A program made the position numbers and the translations under genes. 39,486 nt of DNA from a virus, in the IMG/VR virus record IMGVR_UViG_3300036900_000151, positions 1 to 39,486 of that record, one strand, 5' to 3'. Numbering within the stretch: position 1 is the first letter of the stretch; every line of letters begins with the position of its first letter. The notes below the pieces were generated by a model that had not been told where the DNA came from, searched no databases, and saw nothing but the letters and a program-made list of their open reading frames with translations. Positions 33,461-39,486 of the stretch are shown here, one piece after another.

Positions 33461-33555
33461 TGCCCGCCTGGCTCGTGCTGTTGGGCGTGTGGCTACTCGC
33501 GAGCGTGTGCTTCGCGCTCGGCATCGCCAGGTGGTTCAGGTGGTTGCGCGACTGA
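33460..33555 (+). CDS. Tiny single-span membrane peptide (31 aa)
   Basis: Starts in a TGATG overlap. It is one hydrophobic helix (MPAWLVLLGVWLLASVCFAL) followed by a basic, Trp-rich end (ARWFRWLRD), consistent with an N-out, C-in membrane peptide. The exact stop/start coupling supports it being translated. It overlaps the next gene. Function unknown. Confidence 0.5.
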   Translation: MPAWLVLLGVWLLASVCFALGIARWFRWLRD

Positions 33556-34007
33556 GCGTCGCCCACGGCCTGAGCTATCCGCAGACGCGGAGCATGGCCG
33601 TGCGCATCGTGCCGCAGCGGACGCTCACCCGCGCCCAGATCCTGCTCGTCGAAGCCATCGTCGGCGAGGACGAGTGGACGCGCTGGGTGAAGTCCCGCGC
33701 AAAGGTCTGGGACTGGCGCGGCGTCCACCTGCGCGACTCGGAGGGCGTCATGGAGAGCGTGCATATCACGCGTCTGGACGGCTTTTCCGAAGCCCTGGGC
33801 CAGCCCGACTGGCGCTTCTGGCACGAGGAGCTGGGCGAGTCCTTCGATGCCGAGCTCAAGGGCAAGCACGGCACGCTCAGCAAGGACCAGAAGCGAACGA
33901 TTCCGTCAATGCGCCGCGGTGGCATTGTCGTGTTCACCTGGTGGCCGCGCGACTGGCGGGAGGTTGAGCACGTCTTTCAGTACGGACTGGAGGGTCGGAC
34001 GAGTTGA
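33540..34007 (+). CDS. VRR-NUC-like nuclease domain protein (155 aa)
   Basis: The C-terminal ~120 residues fit the VRR-NUC pattern of the PD-(D/E)XK superfamily: an N-terminal helix with conserved Glu (AQILLVEAIV), VHLRDSEGVM, then the core D-A-E-L-K-G-K (candidate D/E-x-K residues), GTLSKDQKRTIPSMRRGGIV and VVFTWWPRDWREVEHVFQ, equivalent to the usual 'Q...l..l...G..v.v..p.d...v'. Family members cut branched DNA or act with replication and restriction systems. The start could be GTG 33540 (overlapping the small membrane gene) or ATG 33594. The central segment is somewhat divergent. Confidence 0.75.
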   Translation: MVARLSVAHGLSYPQTRSMAVRIVPQRTLTRAQILLVEAIVGEDEWTRWVKSRAKVWDWRGVHLRDSEGVMESVHITRLDGFSEALGQPDWRFWHEELGESFDAELKGKHGTLSKDQKRTIPSMRRGGIVVFTWWPRDWREVEHVFQYGLEGRTS

Positions 34008-34195
34008 AGACTGAGACCGAGCCGGATTGGGATGCGCTGGGCCTCGAGCCCGTGCCCGAGTACTGCCAGGTGTCCGGGTGCACACAAGCCGTCGAGACGT
34101 GGTGCCCGCTATGCTCGCTGTTTCTGTGCGCCGAGCACGACGAGCTCACGCCGCAGCGAATGCACGACTGCGTGGGCGGACCGGCCGATGCATGA
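34004..34195 (+). CDS. Zinc-finger-like small protein (63 aa)
   Basis: The TTG start at 34004 overlaps the previous stop. Cysteines C21, C26, C34, C37 and C42, with H45, H54 and C56, form a B-box-like or treble-clef-like zinc site (CQVSGCTQAVETWCPLCSLF). The N-terminus contains DALGLEPVP, similar to the ORF nested in the giant gene. Probably a protein- or nucleic-acid-binding accessory factor; function unknown. Confidence 0.68.
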   Translation: MKTETEPDWDALGLEPVPEYCQVSGCTQAVETWCPLCSLFLCAEHDELTPQRMHDCVGGPADA

Positions 34196-34436
34196 CGCGC
34201 TGCCCGCGACGTTCTGGTCGCTGGACACGCCTGCAGGGCCATTGCTGCTCGCGCCATGCGTGCACCCGACATCGAACGCCGAACACCCTGACATCCCGCT
34301 GAGCGTCACGTGTCCGCGGCATCTCCGGACCTGGTACTGGTGCCTGGACCGCGCCGAGGCGTGGTGCGACGGCGGGCCGCCCGAGTACGAACACCACGCC
34401 GCCGAGCTCGTGCCCATGGAGCGTGACGATGACTGA
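34188..34436 (+). CDS. Hypothetical Cys/His-containing protein (82 aa)
   Basis: Starts at ATG 34188, overlapping the previous gene by 8 bp. It contains scattered Cys/His (APCVHPTSN, VTCPRHLRTWYWCLDRAEAW) that could bind zinc with the preceding protein, and an acidic end (MERDDD). Aromatic-rich in the middle. No recognised family. Confidence 0.62.
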   Translation: MHDALPATFWSLDTPAGPLLLAPCVHPTSNAEHPDIPLSVTCPRHLRTWYWCLDRAEAWCDGGPPEYEHHAAELVPMERDDD

Positions 34437-34515
34437 CGACGCCGTGCGGGTGGTCATCACCGTGGGCACCTTCGCGGTGCTGCTGGTGTTGATCTTCACG
34501 AGGGCCGCCAGCTGA
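34429..34515 (+). CDS. Tiny single-span membrane peptide (28 aa)
   Basis: Starts 8 bp inside the previous gene and ends in a TGATG overlap with the next. A short acidic N-terminus precedes one hydrophobic helix (VRVVITVGTFAVLLVLIF) and a small tail (TRAAS). Stop/start coupling to the secreted lysozyme gene supports it being real. Function unknown. Confidence 0.5.
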   Translation: MTDDAVRVVITVGTFAVLLVLIFTRAAS

Positions 34516-34988
34516 TGGCGCGGGTACCGGCCTTCGTCGCGGGCCTGGTGTGCGGCCTGGTGCTCGGCACCGCGGTCATCATCGGCCACGCCGACGACGT
34601 GCAGGCCGAGGTCCTCGCGGCCGCCGCGGCGGCACACGTCGACCCGACCGACCTGGCCGGCGCGGTCTCGAGCACCGGCCTCGACCCGTGGATCTACTTG
34701 CGCGCCGTCGGCGAGCTGGACCCGCCCGCACCCAGCCCGCTGACGGCAGCCAGCCCGCGCGTCGCGTGCATCATTCGCGTCGAGTCTCGAGGCGATGCGC
34801 ACGCGGTGAATCCGCGGTCCGGCGCGGCGGGGTTGGGGCAATTCCTGTCCTCTACCTGGAAAACGACCCCCCAGGGCCGCGCCGGACTGTCGGTGTTCGA
34901 TCCGGTCGCCAATCGCGCCGCCATCGACTGGATGGTGGCCAACGGCCGTGCGGGCGAGTTCGACGCCGTGCGGTTCAGCGGGTGCTGA
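34515..34988 (+). CDS. Secreted resuscitation-factor-like transglycosylase (157 aa)
   Basis: The N-terminal hydrophobic segment (VPAFVAGLVCGLVLGTAVII) looks like a signal anchor. After an Ala-rich linker, residues ~82-155 form a lysozyme-like domain: ACIIRVESRGDAHAVNPRSG with candidate catalytic E90, GAAGLGQFLSSTWKTTPQGR, then VFDPVANRAAIDWMVANGRA. This resembles Rpf/transglycosylase-like domains that cut peptidoglycan glycan strands. It lies in the early operon rather than the lysis cassette. It could remodel the wall during infection or act in late lysis with the cysteine-peptidase-like protein. Confidence 0.8.
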   Translation: MARVPAFVAGLVCGLVLGTAVIIGHADDVQAEVLAAAAAAHVDPTDLAGAVSSTGLDPWIYLRAVGELDPPAPSPLTAASPRVACIIRVESRGDAHAVNPRSGAAGLGQFLSSTWKTTPQGRAGLSVFDPVANRAAIDWMVANGRAGEFDAVRFSGC

Positions 34989-35602
34989 TGCTGCATGGCA
35001 TGGCTCTTTGTGCCGGGGCTGGCGGACTCGAGCTCGGACTCAGGATCGCTCTCGGCGACGACTACCGCTGTGTGGTGTACGTCGAACGGGAAGCCTACGC
35101 AGCGGCAACTCTCGTGGCGCGGATGGCAGATGAGGCCCTGGATCCGGCACCTGTCTGGGACGACCTGGCCACCTTCGACGGCAAGCCTTGGCGTGGCGTC
35201 GTGGATCTCGTGTCTGCGGGGTTTTCGTGCCAGCCCTGGTCGATCGCCGGCAAGCGCCTCGGGCTCGGCGACGAGCGATGGATCTGGCCGGACATTGCTC
35301 GCGTCCTTTGCGAAGTTAGACCCGAGTGGGTCTTTTTGGAAAACGTCGGCGGGCTTGTTCGAGGGGGATTGGAGCAAGTTCTGCGCGACCTGGCCGCACA
35401 GGGGTTCGATGCGGAATGGGATTGCGTTTCGGCGGCCGAAGTTGGGGCGCCGCAGCTTCGCGAGCGGCTGTATATCCTCGCGCACCACCCTCTGGACGAC
35501 GCCGACGCTGGACGACAGTGGCGGACGGACCACGCAATACGCCCAGGGCGGGACTGCCTTGGGCGTACAGGCCAGGTACTGGCAGACGCCGACCAATGCT
35601 GA
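34988..35602 (+). CDS. C5-cytosine DNA methyltransferase, catalytic part (204 aa before frame break)
   Basis: Methylates cytosine C5 using SAM. Motifs in order: I (MALCAGAGGLELGL, SAM binding, residues 5-18), IV with catalytic Cys (SAGFSCQPWSIAGKRLG; Ser replaces the usual Pro before Cys), VI (FLENVGG) and VIII (GAPQLRERLYILAH). The frame then stops at 35602 before any complete target-recognition domain or motif X. Those parts continue in other frames downstream. ATG 34988 overlaps the lysozyme stop (TGATG). Likely roles are self-protection from host restriction or epigenetic marking. Activity depends on how the frame break is resolved. Confidence 0.82.
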   Translation: MLHGMALCAGAGGLELGLRIALGDDYRCVVYVEREAYAAATLVARMADEALDPAPVWDDLATFDGKPWRGVVDLVSAGFSCQPWSIAGKRLGLGDERWIWPDIARVLCEVRPEWVFLENVGGLVRGGLEQVLRDLAAQGFDAEWDCVSAAEVGAPQLRERLYILAHHPLDDADAGRQWRTDHAIRPGRDCLGRTGQVLADADQC

Positions 35603-35990
35603 CAGTTTGGGTGGACATCTCAGTCGCAGCGGCGACCGGTCTGACGAGCTTCTGTTGAAGGGGCAAGCACGGTATTGGGCAACGCCGAACACGCAAGACA
35701 TCAGTGGCTATCACCCACTCCAGACGAATGGCAGGACCGAGCAGGACCACGGGGCGAATCTGAAGGATCACGCCACTCACTGGGCTACTGGCCCCCAGAT
35801 CGAAGCTACCGCGGCGAATGGCCGAGTGAGCTTGAACCCGCGGTTCGTCGAGTGGCTGATGGGATGGCCCCCTGGGTGGACCGACTGCGGCTCACCGGTA
35901 ACGGAGTGGTGCCGCTGGCTGCGGCAGTCGCGTTCCTACGCTTACGAGATCGCCTGTGCACGGGAGGATATGAATGACTCGAGCTCTTGA
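35481..35990 (+). pseudogene. Methyltransferase target-recognition region continued in a shifted frame
   Basis: In the frame one base ahead of the catalytic part, ~170 codons stay open and read like the variable region of phage C5-methyltransferases: TTLWTTPTLDDSGGRTTQYA, the repeated phrase QARYWQTPTNAD / QARYWATPNTQD, then SLNPRFVEWLMGWPPGWTD, a common closing segment. No convincing start exists within it, so it is either the frameshifted middle of the same protein or a remnant. Its stop at 35990 lies 17 bp inside the next gene, unlike the neat overlaps elsewhere. Confidence 0.6.
35864..35977 (+). pseudogene. Methyltransferase motif X back in the original frame
   Basis: In the same frame as the catalytic part, this segment reads DRLRLTGNGVVPLAAAVAFL followed by RLRDRL, which matches the C-terminal motif X of C5-methyltransferases (GN-x-V-x-P...). 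Its stop (35975-35977) overlaps the next ATG as ATGA, the junction style used throughout this operon. That argues that the ancestral gene ended here and that the whole gene ran 34988-35977 with two frame changes. Confidence 0.6.
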
Positions 35991-36984
35991 ACAACGCCGA
36001 CCGCTGGATAAAACCTCGGGCATCCGTCAGTTTGGCGACCTGCCGCCGGCCACCTCGAGCATGGATCTCACCCGTGCGCTGGAGCTGGCGGGCATTGACG
36101 AGCCGGAGCTGGTGCTGCTGGCGTCCACCACCTTCAAAGAGTGCTCCTCGATGGAGGAGCTCATCACGCTGATCGCCACGGTGCGGCGGCGTGGGCTCGA
36201 CCCGCTGCTCAAGCAGGTCTATTACGAGCGGTTTGGGGGCGAGAGCAGCGGTCCCTCGCTGCACATCGGCATCGACGGGCTGCGCACCATCGCCGTCAAG
36301 ACCGGACGCTACGTCGGCGCGGGTGAGCCACGCTTTTCGGACGTCTACGACATGCGCGTCGACGATCGCGGCGGGACGAAGCCCGTGCCAGCCAAGTGCG
36401 TCGTCACCGTGTTTGCCAATAATGGCGGGCGCGTGGGCGCGTTCGAGGGCGTTGCGTTCATGGACGAGTGCTACCCCGGCGTTGGAGCGCGCGGGCGGAT
36501 GTGGCGCGCGCGGCCGCGCAGCATGCTTGCCATCGCCGCCGAACGGCAGGCGTTGCGGCGTGCGTTCCCATCCGAGACGGGCGGCCTCGCGGACGTCGAC
36601 GAGGGCGAGCAACCGAGCGGACCGGTGGTGGTTGAGCGCGCGTCACCAGCCCAGACCATGGCCCAGGCGGACGAGTACACGCGCATGCTCGGCGAAAGCG
36701 TCTACGCCGTGGACACTCGGACCGGCGAGGTCGTGCAGGACCCGCGCGCCGCGGCGATCGTCGAGCAGGCGCACACAGCGGCCCAGGCGCGCGACGAGAC
36801 GGTGGCCCAGCTCAGCCGCGCGCAATTGCGGGAGCGCTGGGGCCTGCTGACGGGGAAGGCGCGCGACCTGGGCGTCGAGTACGAACCCATCAGTCAGTCG
36901 GTAAGTGACGCTGACGCCCTCGCCGCGGTCGAGGACCTCGAGCGGCTGGTGCACCAGGCCGAGGCCGGCATCGTCGCCTCATGA
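35974..36984 (+). CDS. bet: RecT/Redbeta-family single-strand annealing protein (Bet-like)
   Basis: A 336-residue recombinase that anneals complementary strands. The family core lies at ~35-215: LITLIATVRRRGLDPLLKQV, then LHIGIDGLRTIAVKTGRYVG, strands ending VGAFEGVAFMDE, and WRARPRSMLAIAAERQALRR followed by AFPSETGGL, which match the lambda Bet/RecT landmarks (substrate-loop IDG-x-R, 'M..K.AE..ALR.AFP'). The C-terminal ~120 residues are acidic and helical, often an interaction tail. No exonuclease partner is recognisable beside it; the VRR-NUC-like protein upstream might act instead. It overlaps the methyltransferase end (ATGA). Confidence 0.88.
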   Translation: MTRALEQRRPLDKTSGIRQFGDLPPATSSMDLTRALELAGIDEPELVLLASTTFKECSSMEELITLIATVRRRGLDPLLKQVYYERFGGESSGPSLHIGIDGLRTIAVKTGRYVGAGEPRFSDVYDMRVDDRGGTKPVPAKCVVTVFANNGGRVGAFEGVAFMDECYPGVGARGRMWRARPRSMLAIAAERQALRRAFPSETGGLADVDEGEQPSGPVVVERASPAQTMAQADEYTRMLGESVYAVDTRTGEVVQDPRAAAIVEQAHTAAQARDETVAQLSRAQLRERWGLLTGKARDLGVEYEPISQSVSDADALAAVEDLERLVHQAEAGIVAS

Positions 36985-37235
36985 GCCGTTGGTGGCTGGT
37001 GGAACTGCACGAGGACCTGGAGCATTTGCCGTTGACGGCCACGACCGCGCCGACGGATCGCTTCGGCGTGTGGAACGGCGTGCGCAGCGTCAATGGTGTC
37101 AAGCAACTGACCGACATGGAGGTGGTCAGCTTCGAGACGCTCGAGGAGCTGCTGAGACCGACCGATCCAGAGCTGATTCGTTTGTGGAGGAGGCAGAGGG
37201 CCGAGCGTGCCAAGGAATCCACAGCCAGCACTTGA
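36981..37235 (+). CDS. Hypothetical protein (84 aa)
   Basis: Starts in an ATGA overlap. It begins with a strand (SRWWLVELHEDLEHLPLTAT), continues with a second strand (GVRSVNGVKQLTDMEVVSFE) and ends in a basic helix (IRLWRRQRAERAKE). This small alpha/beta protein is of unknown family. Its place next to the annealing protein suggests a DNA-metabolism accessory. Confidence 0.7.
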   Translation: MSRWWLVELHEDLEHLPLTATTAPTDRFGVWNGVRSVNGVKQLTDMEVVSFETLEELLRPTDPELIRLWRRQRAERAKESTAST

Positions 37236-37476
37236 GGGCGAAACCGAGCGTGAGTACGCGTGGCGAATCTATCCGGATGACGCGCGCGAGCTGCTGCTGG
37301 CGAAGGCGGCGCCCGCGCGACGCTGCGCCCAGACGGGCTGTGGGGCGCCTATCTGGTGGGGTTTTACCCGTGCCAACAACCGGCGCTGCCCCTTCGATAT
37401 CAAGCCCGACGGCACCAGGACCGGCACGAGTCACTGGCGGACATGCAGAGACAGACCGAGAAAGGACAACCACTGA
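37207..37476 (+). CDS. Putative zinc-binding protein (89 aa)
   Basis: The start is GTG 37207, 29 bp inside the previous gene. Cysteines C40, C45 and C61 with H76 and C80 form a probable zinc site (RRCAQTGCGAPIWWGFTRAN, then RRCPFDIKPDG and TSHWRTCRDR). The N-terminus is acidic (EGETEREYAWRIYPDDAREL). The pattern 'C..C..PI.W......P.d..P..GT..SHW..C' is common in short phage proteins of unknown role. Confidence 0.72.
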   Translation: MPRNPQPALEGETEREYAWRIYPDDARELLLAKAAPARRCAQTGCGAPIWWGFTRANNRRCPFDIKPDGTRTGTSHWRTCRDRPRKDNH

Positions 37477-37477
37477 C

Positions 37478-37774
37478 ATGCGACTCAAGCTCGACAGCGT
37501 GACGCACGCGCGATCCAGCACGCAGGATGGAGTGCGAACCAAGTTCGCGTTGCGGTTCCAGTTGTTGGACCCGGTCGATCGTGAGGAGGCCTTCGCGCTG
37601 GTTGGTCAGACGCTCGACGCTCAGTTTGAGCCGCAGCAGGAGTCCTTACCGGGGATGGAGGATCGATCGAATGGGCACGTGGCGGATGCGGTTGATGTCG
37701 ACGAGGAGGAGCCGATCGCGATTCCATCCAACGGTCGCCGTCGCCACGGCACACGCTCGAGCGAGCAAGTCTAG
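37478..37774 (+). CDS. Hypothetical protein (98 aa)
   Basis: ATG 37478 is preceded by AAAGGA. The N-terminal half is strand-rich (MRLKLDSVTHARSSTQDGVR, then TKFALRFQLLDPVDREEAFA) and carries QFEPQQESLPG; the second half is acidic and disordered with a basic Arg-rich end. It could be a small single-strand-binding or recombination accessory protein, given its neighbours, but no motif proves it. Confidence 0.68.
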   Translation: MRLKLDSVTHARSSTQDGVRTKFALRFQLLDPVDREEAFALVGQTLDAQFEPQQESLPGMEDRSNGHVADAVDVDEEEPIAIPSNGRRRHGTRSSEQV

Positions 37775-37789
37775 CCGGAGGGTCGACGG

Positions 37790-38713
37790 GTGGCCTTCGA
37801 CTGGATCGAGTCGCACCGCGGGCTCAGAGACCATCCAAAGACGGTCGCGCTCGCCGCGGCGTGGGGTGATCGCAAGCCATGCGTGCTCGGCCACCTGCAC
37901 GAGTTGTGGTGGTGGACGTTGGAGTACGCGCCGGACGGTGTCATTCGCTCGGCGTTCTTTCCGCAGGTGGTGACCGCGTGCGAGTGGCATGGTCGGCCGC
38001 AGAAGTTCTGGAGTGGACTGGTGGAGGCCGGTTTTCTGGAAGTCCTAGCCGGAGTGGACGGGTACGTCGTGCACGACTGGGACGAGTACGCCGTGCGACG
38101 CATCCAACGCTACGAAAAAGAGAACCAGCGTAAGGAGGAGTGGCGCAAGAAAACCGGACGCGCCGGCCGGACGGAAGACGATGCGCCGGCCGGACGTCCG
38201 GAAGTTCCACCCGGACGCGCCGGCGGCGCATCCCCTACGCGCGCACGCCACCAACCGGACCTACCGACAGGACGCGAAGCGTCCTTACCGGACCAACCCC
38301 AAACCCCTTTGCCGCCGGACGTCGCGGATGCCCTGGACGCGGACGCTCAAGGCCCTCCGGGCACCGCGTCCGCTCAGCGCATCCCGCCGAAGTGGGAGGA
38401 GGTCGCCCCCGGGCAGCACCGCGGCAGTCCGAACGGCCATGGCGAAGTGGCGCTGCTGACGGCCCGCTGCCCGCGCTGTGAGCGATCCATGCCCGTCGCT
38501 GACGTCGAAAACCACGACTGCCAGCTCGTGCCGGGCGAGCCGGTACAGGCCCCGCCGAAGCGCCGCGGCGGCCGTGGTTTGCATCGTGTTTTCGAGGACT
38601 CGGACAGCGTGCCGCCGGAGGTGCGCGCCGAGCTCGAGCGAATGGAGCGTGAGCGTCCGACGCCTGAGCAAATCGCCGCCGAGGTCGCGCGGATCGGCCA
38701 GCAACCGCGATGA
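37790..38713 (+). CDS. Candidate replication initiator / replisome organiser (307 aa)
   Basis: GTG 37790 follows a strong GGAGGG. Residues 1-115 form a winged-helix-like domain (FDWIESHRGLRDHPKTVALA, then SAFFPQVVTACEWHGRPQKF and GLVEAGFLEVLAGVDGYVVH) of the kind found at the N-terminus of phage replication initiators. It ends in a basic helix (RRIQRYEKENQRKEEWRKK). A long Pro/Arg/Ala-rich linker follows, then a small zinc site (ARCPRCERSMPVADVENHDC) and a charged tail. An origin may lie in or near the gene but no iterons were seen. Confidence 0.68.
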   Translation: MAFDWIESHRGLRDHPKTVALAAAWGDRKPCVLGHLHELWWWTLEYAPDGVIRSAFFPQVVTACEWHGRPQKFWSGLVEAGFLEVLAGVDGYVVHDWDEYAVRRIQRYEKENQRKEEWRKKTGRAGRTEDDAPAGRPEVPPGRAGGASPTRARHQPDLPTGREASLPDQPQTPLPPDVADALDADAQGPPGTASAQRIPPKWEEVAPGQHRGSPNGHGEVALLTARCPRCERSMPVADVENHDCQLVPGEPVQAPPKRRGGRGLHRVFEDSDSVPPEVRAELERMERERPTPEQIAAEVARIGQQPR

Positions 38714-38940
38714 TTGCTAGCGCCGACTGGTACCTTGCGGCACGCGAACGCTGCCACGCGCTGGCCGTGGAGCTCGTCCGACTGGATCGGCTCGCTTCAA
38801 TGTTCGAGTCCGAGGGCCAGTATGTGCGCGCCGATCGTGTGCGTTTCGATCGCGAAAGTGTGCGCGAAGATCGCTCGAAATTGATGCGCGAAGTGTGGCG
38901 CCGTCGGCGCGTTCTGGCGCCCAGCCGGGTCCATGCCTGA
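38710..38940 (+). CDS. Hypothetical helical protein (76 aa)
   Basis: Starts in an ATGA overlap and ends in a TGATG overlap with the small terminase. It is highly charged and helical throughout (LAARERCHALAVELVRLDRL, then ADRVRFDRESVREDRSKLMR), so a coiled coil is likely. Function unknown; its position links the replication and packaging genes. Confidence 0.68.
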   Translation: MIASADWYLAARERCHALAVELVRLDRLASMFESEGQYVRADRVRFDRESVREDRSKLMREVWRRRRVLAPSRVHA

Positions 38941-39371
38941 TGCCGCGGGGTGTCCCGCACTCCCCCGAGCTGCGCGCCCAGGTCGTCGCCGCGGTGCTCG
39001 CCGGTACCACCGTCGCTCAGGCAGCTGCGCAGTTCAAACTCGACAAGGGCCTCGTCTCACGCTGGGTGGCAACCACCGCGCCAGTTGCAACCGTTGCAAC
39101 CCGCCAACGCGCGCGCGACCCCGAGACGGTCGCGGAGCTGCTGTATGACCTCGTCGCCGACCACGTCGAAGCGCTACGTGTTCAGCTTCAGGCAGCAAGT
39201 CGCCCAGAGTGGCTGGCGCAACAATCCGCTGCCGAGCTTGCCCAGCTCGTGGTCGCCGAGCGGGACACGCTCATTCGCGTTCTCGCCGGATTCCGACCGG
39301 TCGACAACGGACCAGCTGAGCTCCCTGAGCCTGCCGCCACTCCACCAAGCGCAGATCCGGATGACGGCTGA
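38940..39371 (+). CDS. terS: Terminase small subunit (TerS) candidate
   Basis: A 143-residue protein from ATG 38940, which overlaps the previous stop. Residues ~6-45 are a helix-turn-helix typical of small terminases and transposase-like HTHs (SPELRAQVVAAVLAGTTVAQ, then AAAQFKLDKGLVSRWV). The middle is helical (ETVAELLYDLVADHVEALRV), as expected for oligomerisation, and the end is Pro/Ala-rich. It directly precedes TerL with an 11-bp overlap through the circle junction, the usual arrangement. It would recognise the packaging site and regulate TerL. Confidence 0.82.
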   Translation: MPRGVPHSPELRAQVVAAVLAGTTVAQAAAQFKLDKGLVSRWVATTAPVATVATRQRARDPETVAELLYDLVADHVEALRVQLQAASRPEWLAQQSAAELAQLVVAERDTLIRVLAGFRPVDNGPAELPEPAATPPSADPDDG

Positions 39372-39486
39372 GGCCGTCCGGTTCAACGTCGCCGCCTGTG
39401 GTCGCCAGATGGGCAAGACCACGCTGGGCATCAGTCGTATCGCCGACATCGTCCAGACCCAGCCGTGCGCCTGGATGGCACCGACC
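39360..39486. repeat. Right copy of 127-bp terminal direct repeat (partial duplicate of terL start)
   Basis: Identical to bases 1-127. It carries the last 12 bases of terS and the first 42 codons of terL, so the terL fragment here is not a second gene. Confidence 0.95.

Overview
The window is a complete, GC-rich, temperate double-stranded DNA phage (or prophage-derived circle). Its last 127 bases (39360-39486) repeat its first 127 exactly, so it closes into a circle of 39,359 bp, opened inside the terminase large-subunit gene. Nothing in the sequence fixes the host. A large serine integrase and a secreted resuscitation-factor-like lysozyme are most familiar from phages of high-GC Gram-positive bacteria, but that is only a hint. 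I saw no tRNA, rRNA, CRISPR array or insertion sequence.

Late region (38940 through the circle junction to 27506, plus strand): small and large terminase, a short minus-strand insertion (1301-1558), portal, a proline-rich protein, a 2,844-residue virion protein carrying two cell-wall-degrading domains, two large Ala/Gln-rich proteins, a small basic protein, scaffold, major capsid protein, several small head/tail proteins including a fibronectin-like one, a collagen-like fibre with an S74-type C-terminal chaperone, a probable tail adaptor, a beta-propeller-like tail protein, a second fibre built on an 11-fold decapeptide repeat, a cysteine-peptidase-like candidate endolysin and two small membrane proteins (holin candidates). 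There is no tape-measure, tail-tube or baseplate gene. The order portal, huge internal protein, capsid, tail nozzle, fibres suggests a short-tailed (podovirus-like) virion.

Minus-strand cluster (29331 down to 27531): six small genes, four consecutive junctions of which are GTGA start/stop overlaps. They encode zinc-ribbon proteins, two small membrane proteins and a possible OB-fold protein. A divergent promoter region with two 8-bp palindromes separates them from a small XRE repressor and the serine integrase (29456-31482, plus strand).

Control region (31434-33043): a 49-codon minus-strand ORF overlapping the integrase 3' end, a PAS-like regulator and a second XRE protein, both on the minus strand. 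A 53-bp promoter-like element occurs twice in inverted orientation (31586-31638 and 32988-33040), with a partial third copy at 32562-32605. One full copy faces the early operon; the other faces backwards into the integrase gene.

Early region (33044-38940, plus strand): many tightly overlapping small genes, with a ribbon-helix-helix candidate, a VRR-NUC-like nuclease, a secreted transglycosylase, a C5-cytosine methyltransferase whose conserved parts lie in two reading frames, a RecT/Redbeta-family annealing protein and a candidate replication initiator. No DNA polymerase, helicase or primase is recognisable, so replication must rely on the host.

The items most deserving a second look are the frame-switching methyltransferase, the inverted duplicated promoter aimed at the integrase, and a plausible gene (8566-8811) nested out of frame inside the giant virion gene.
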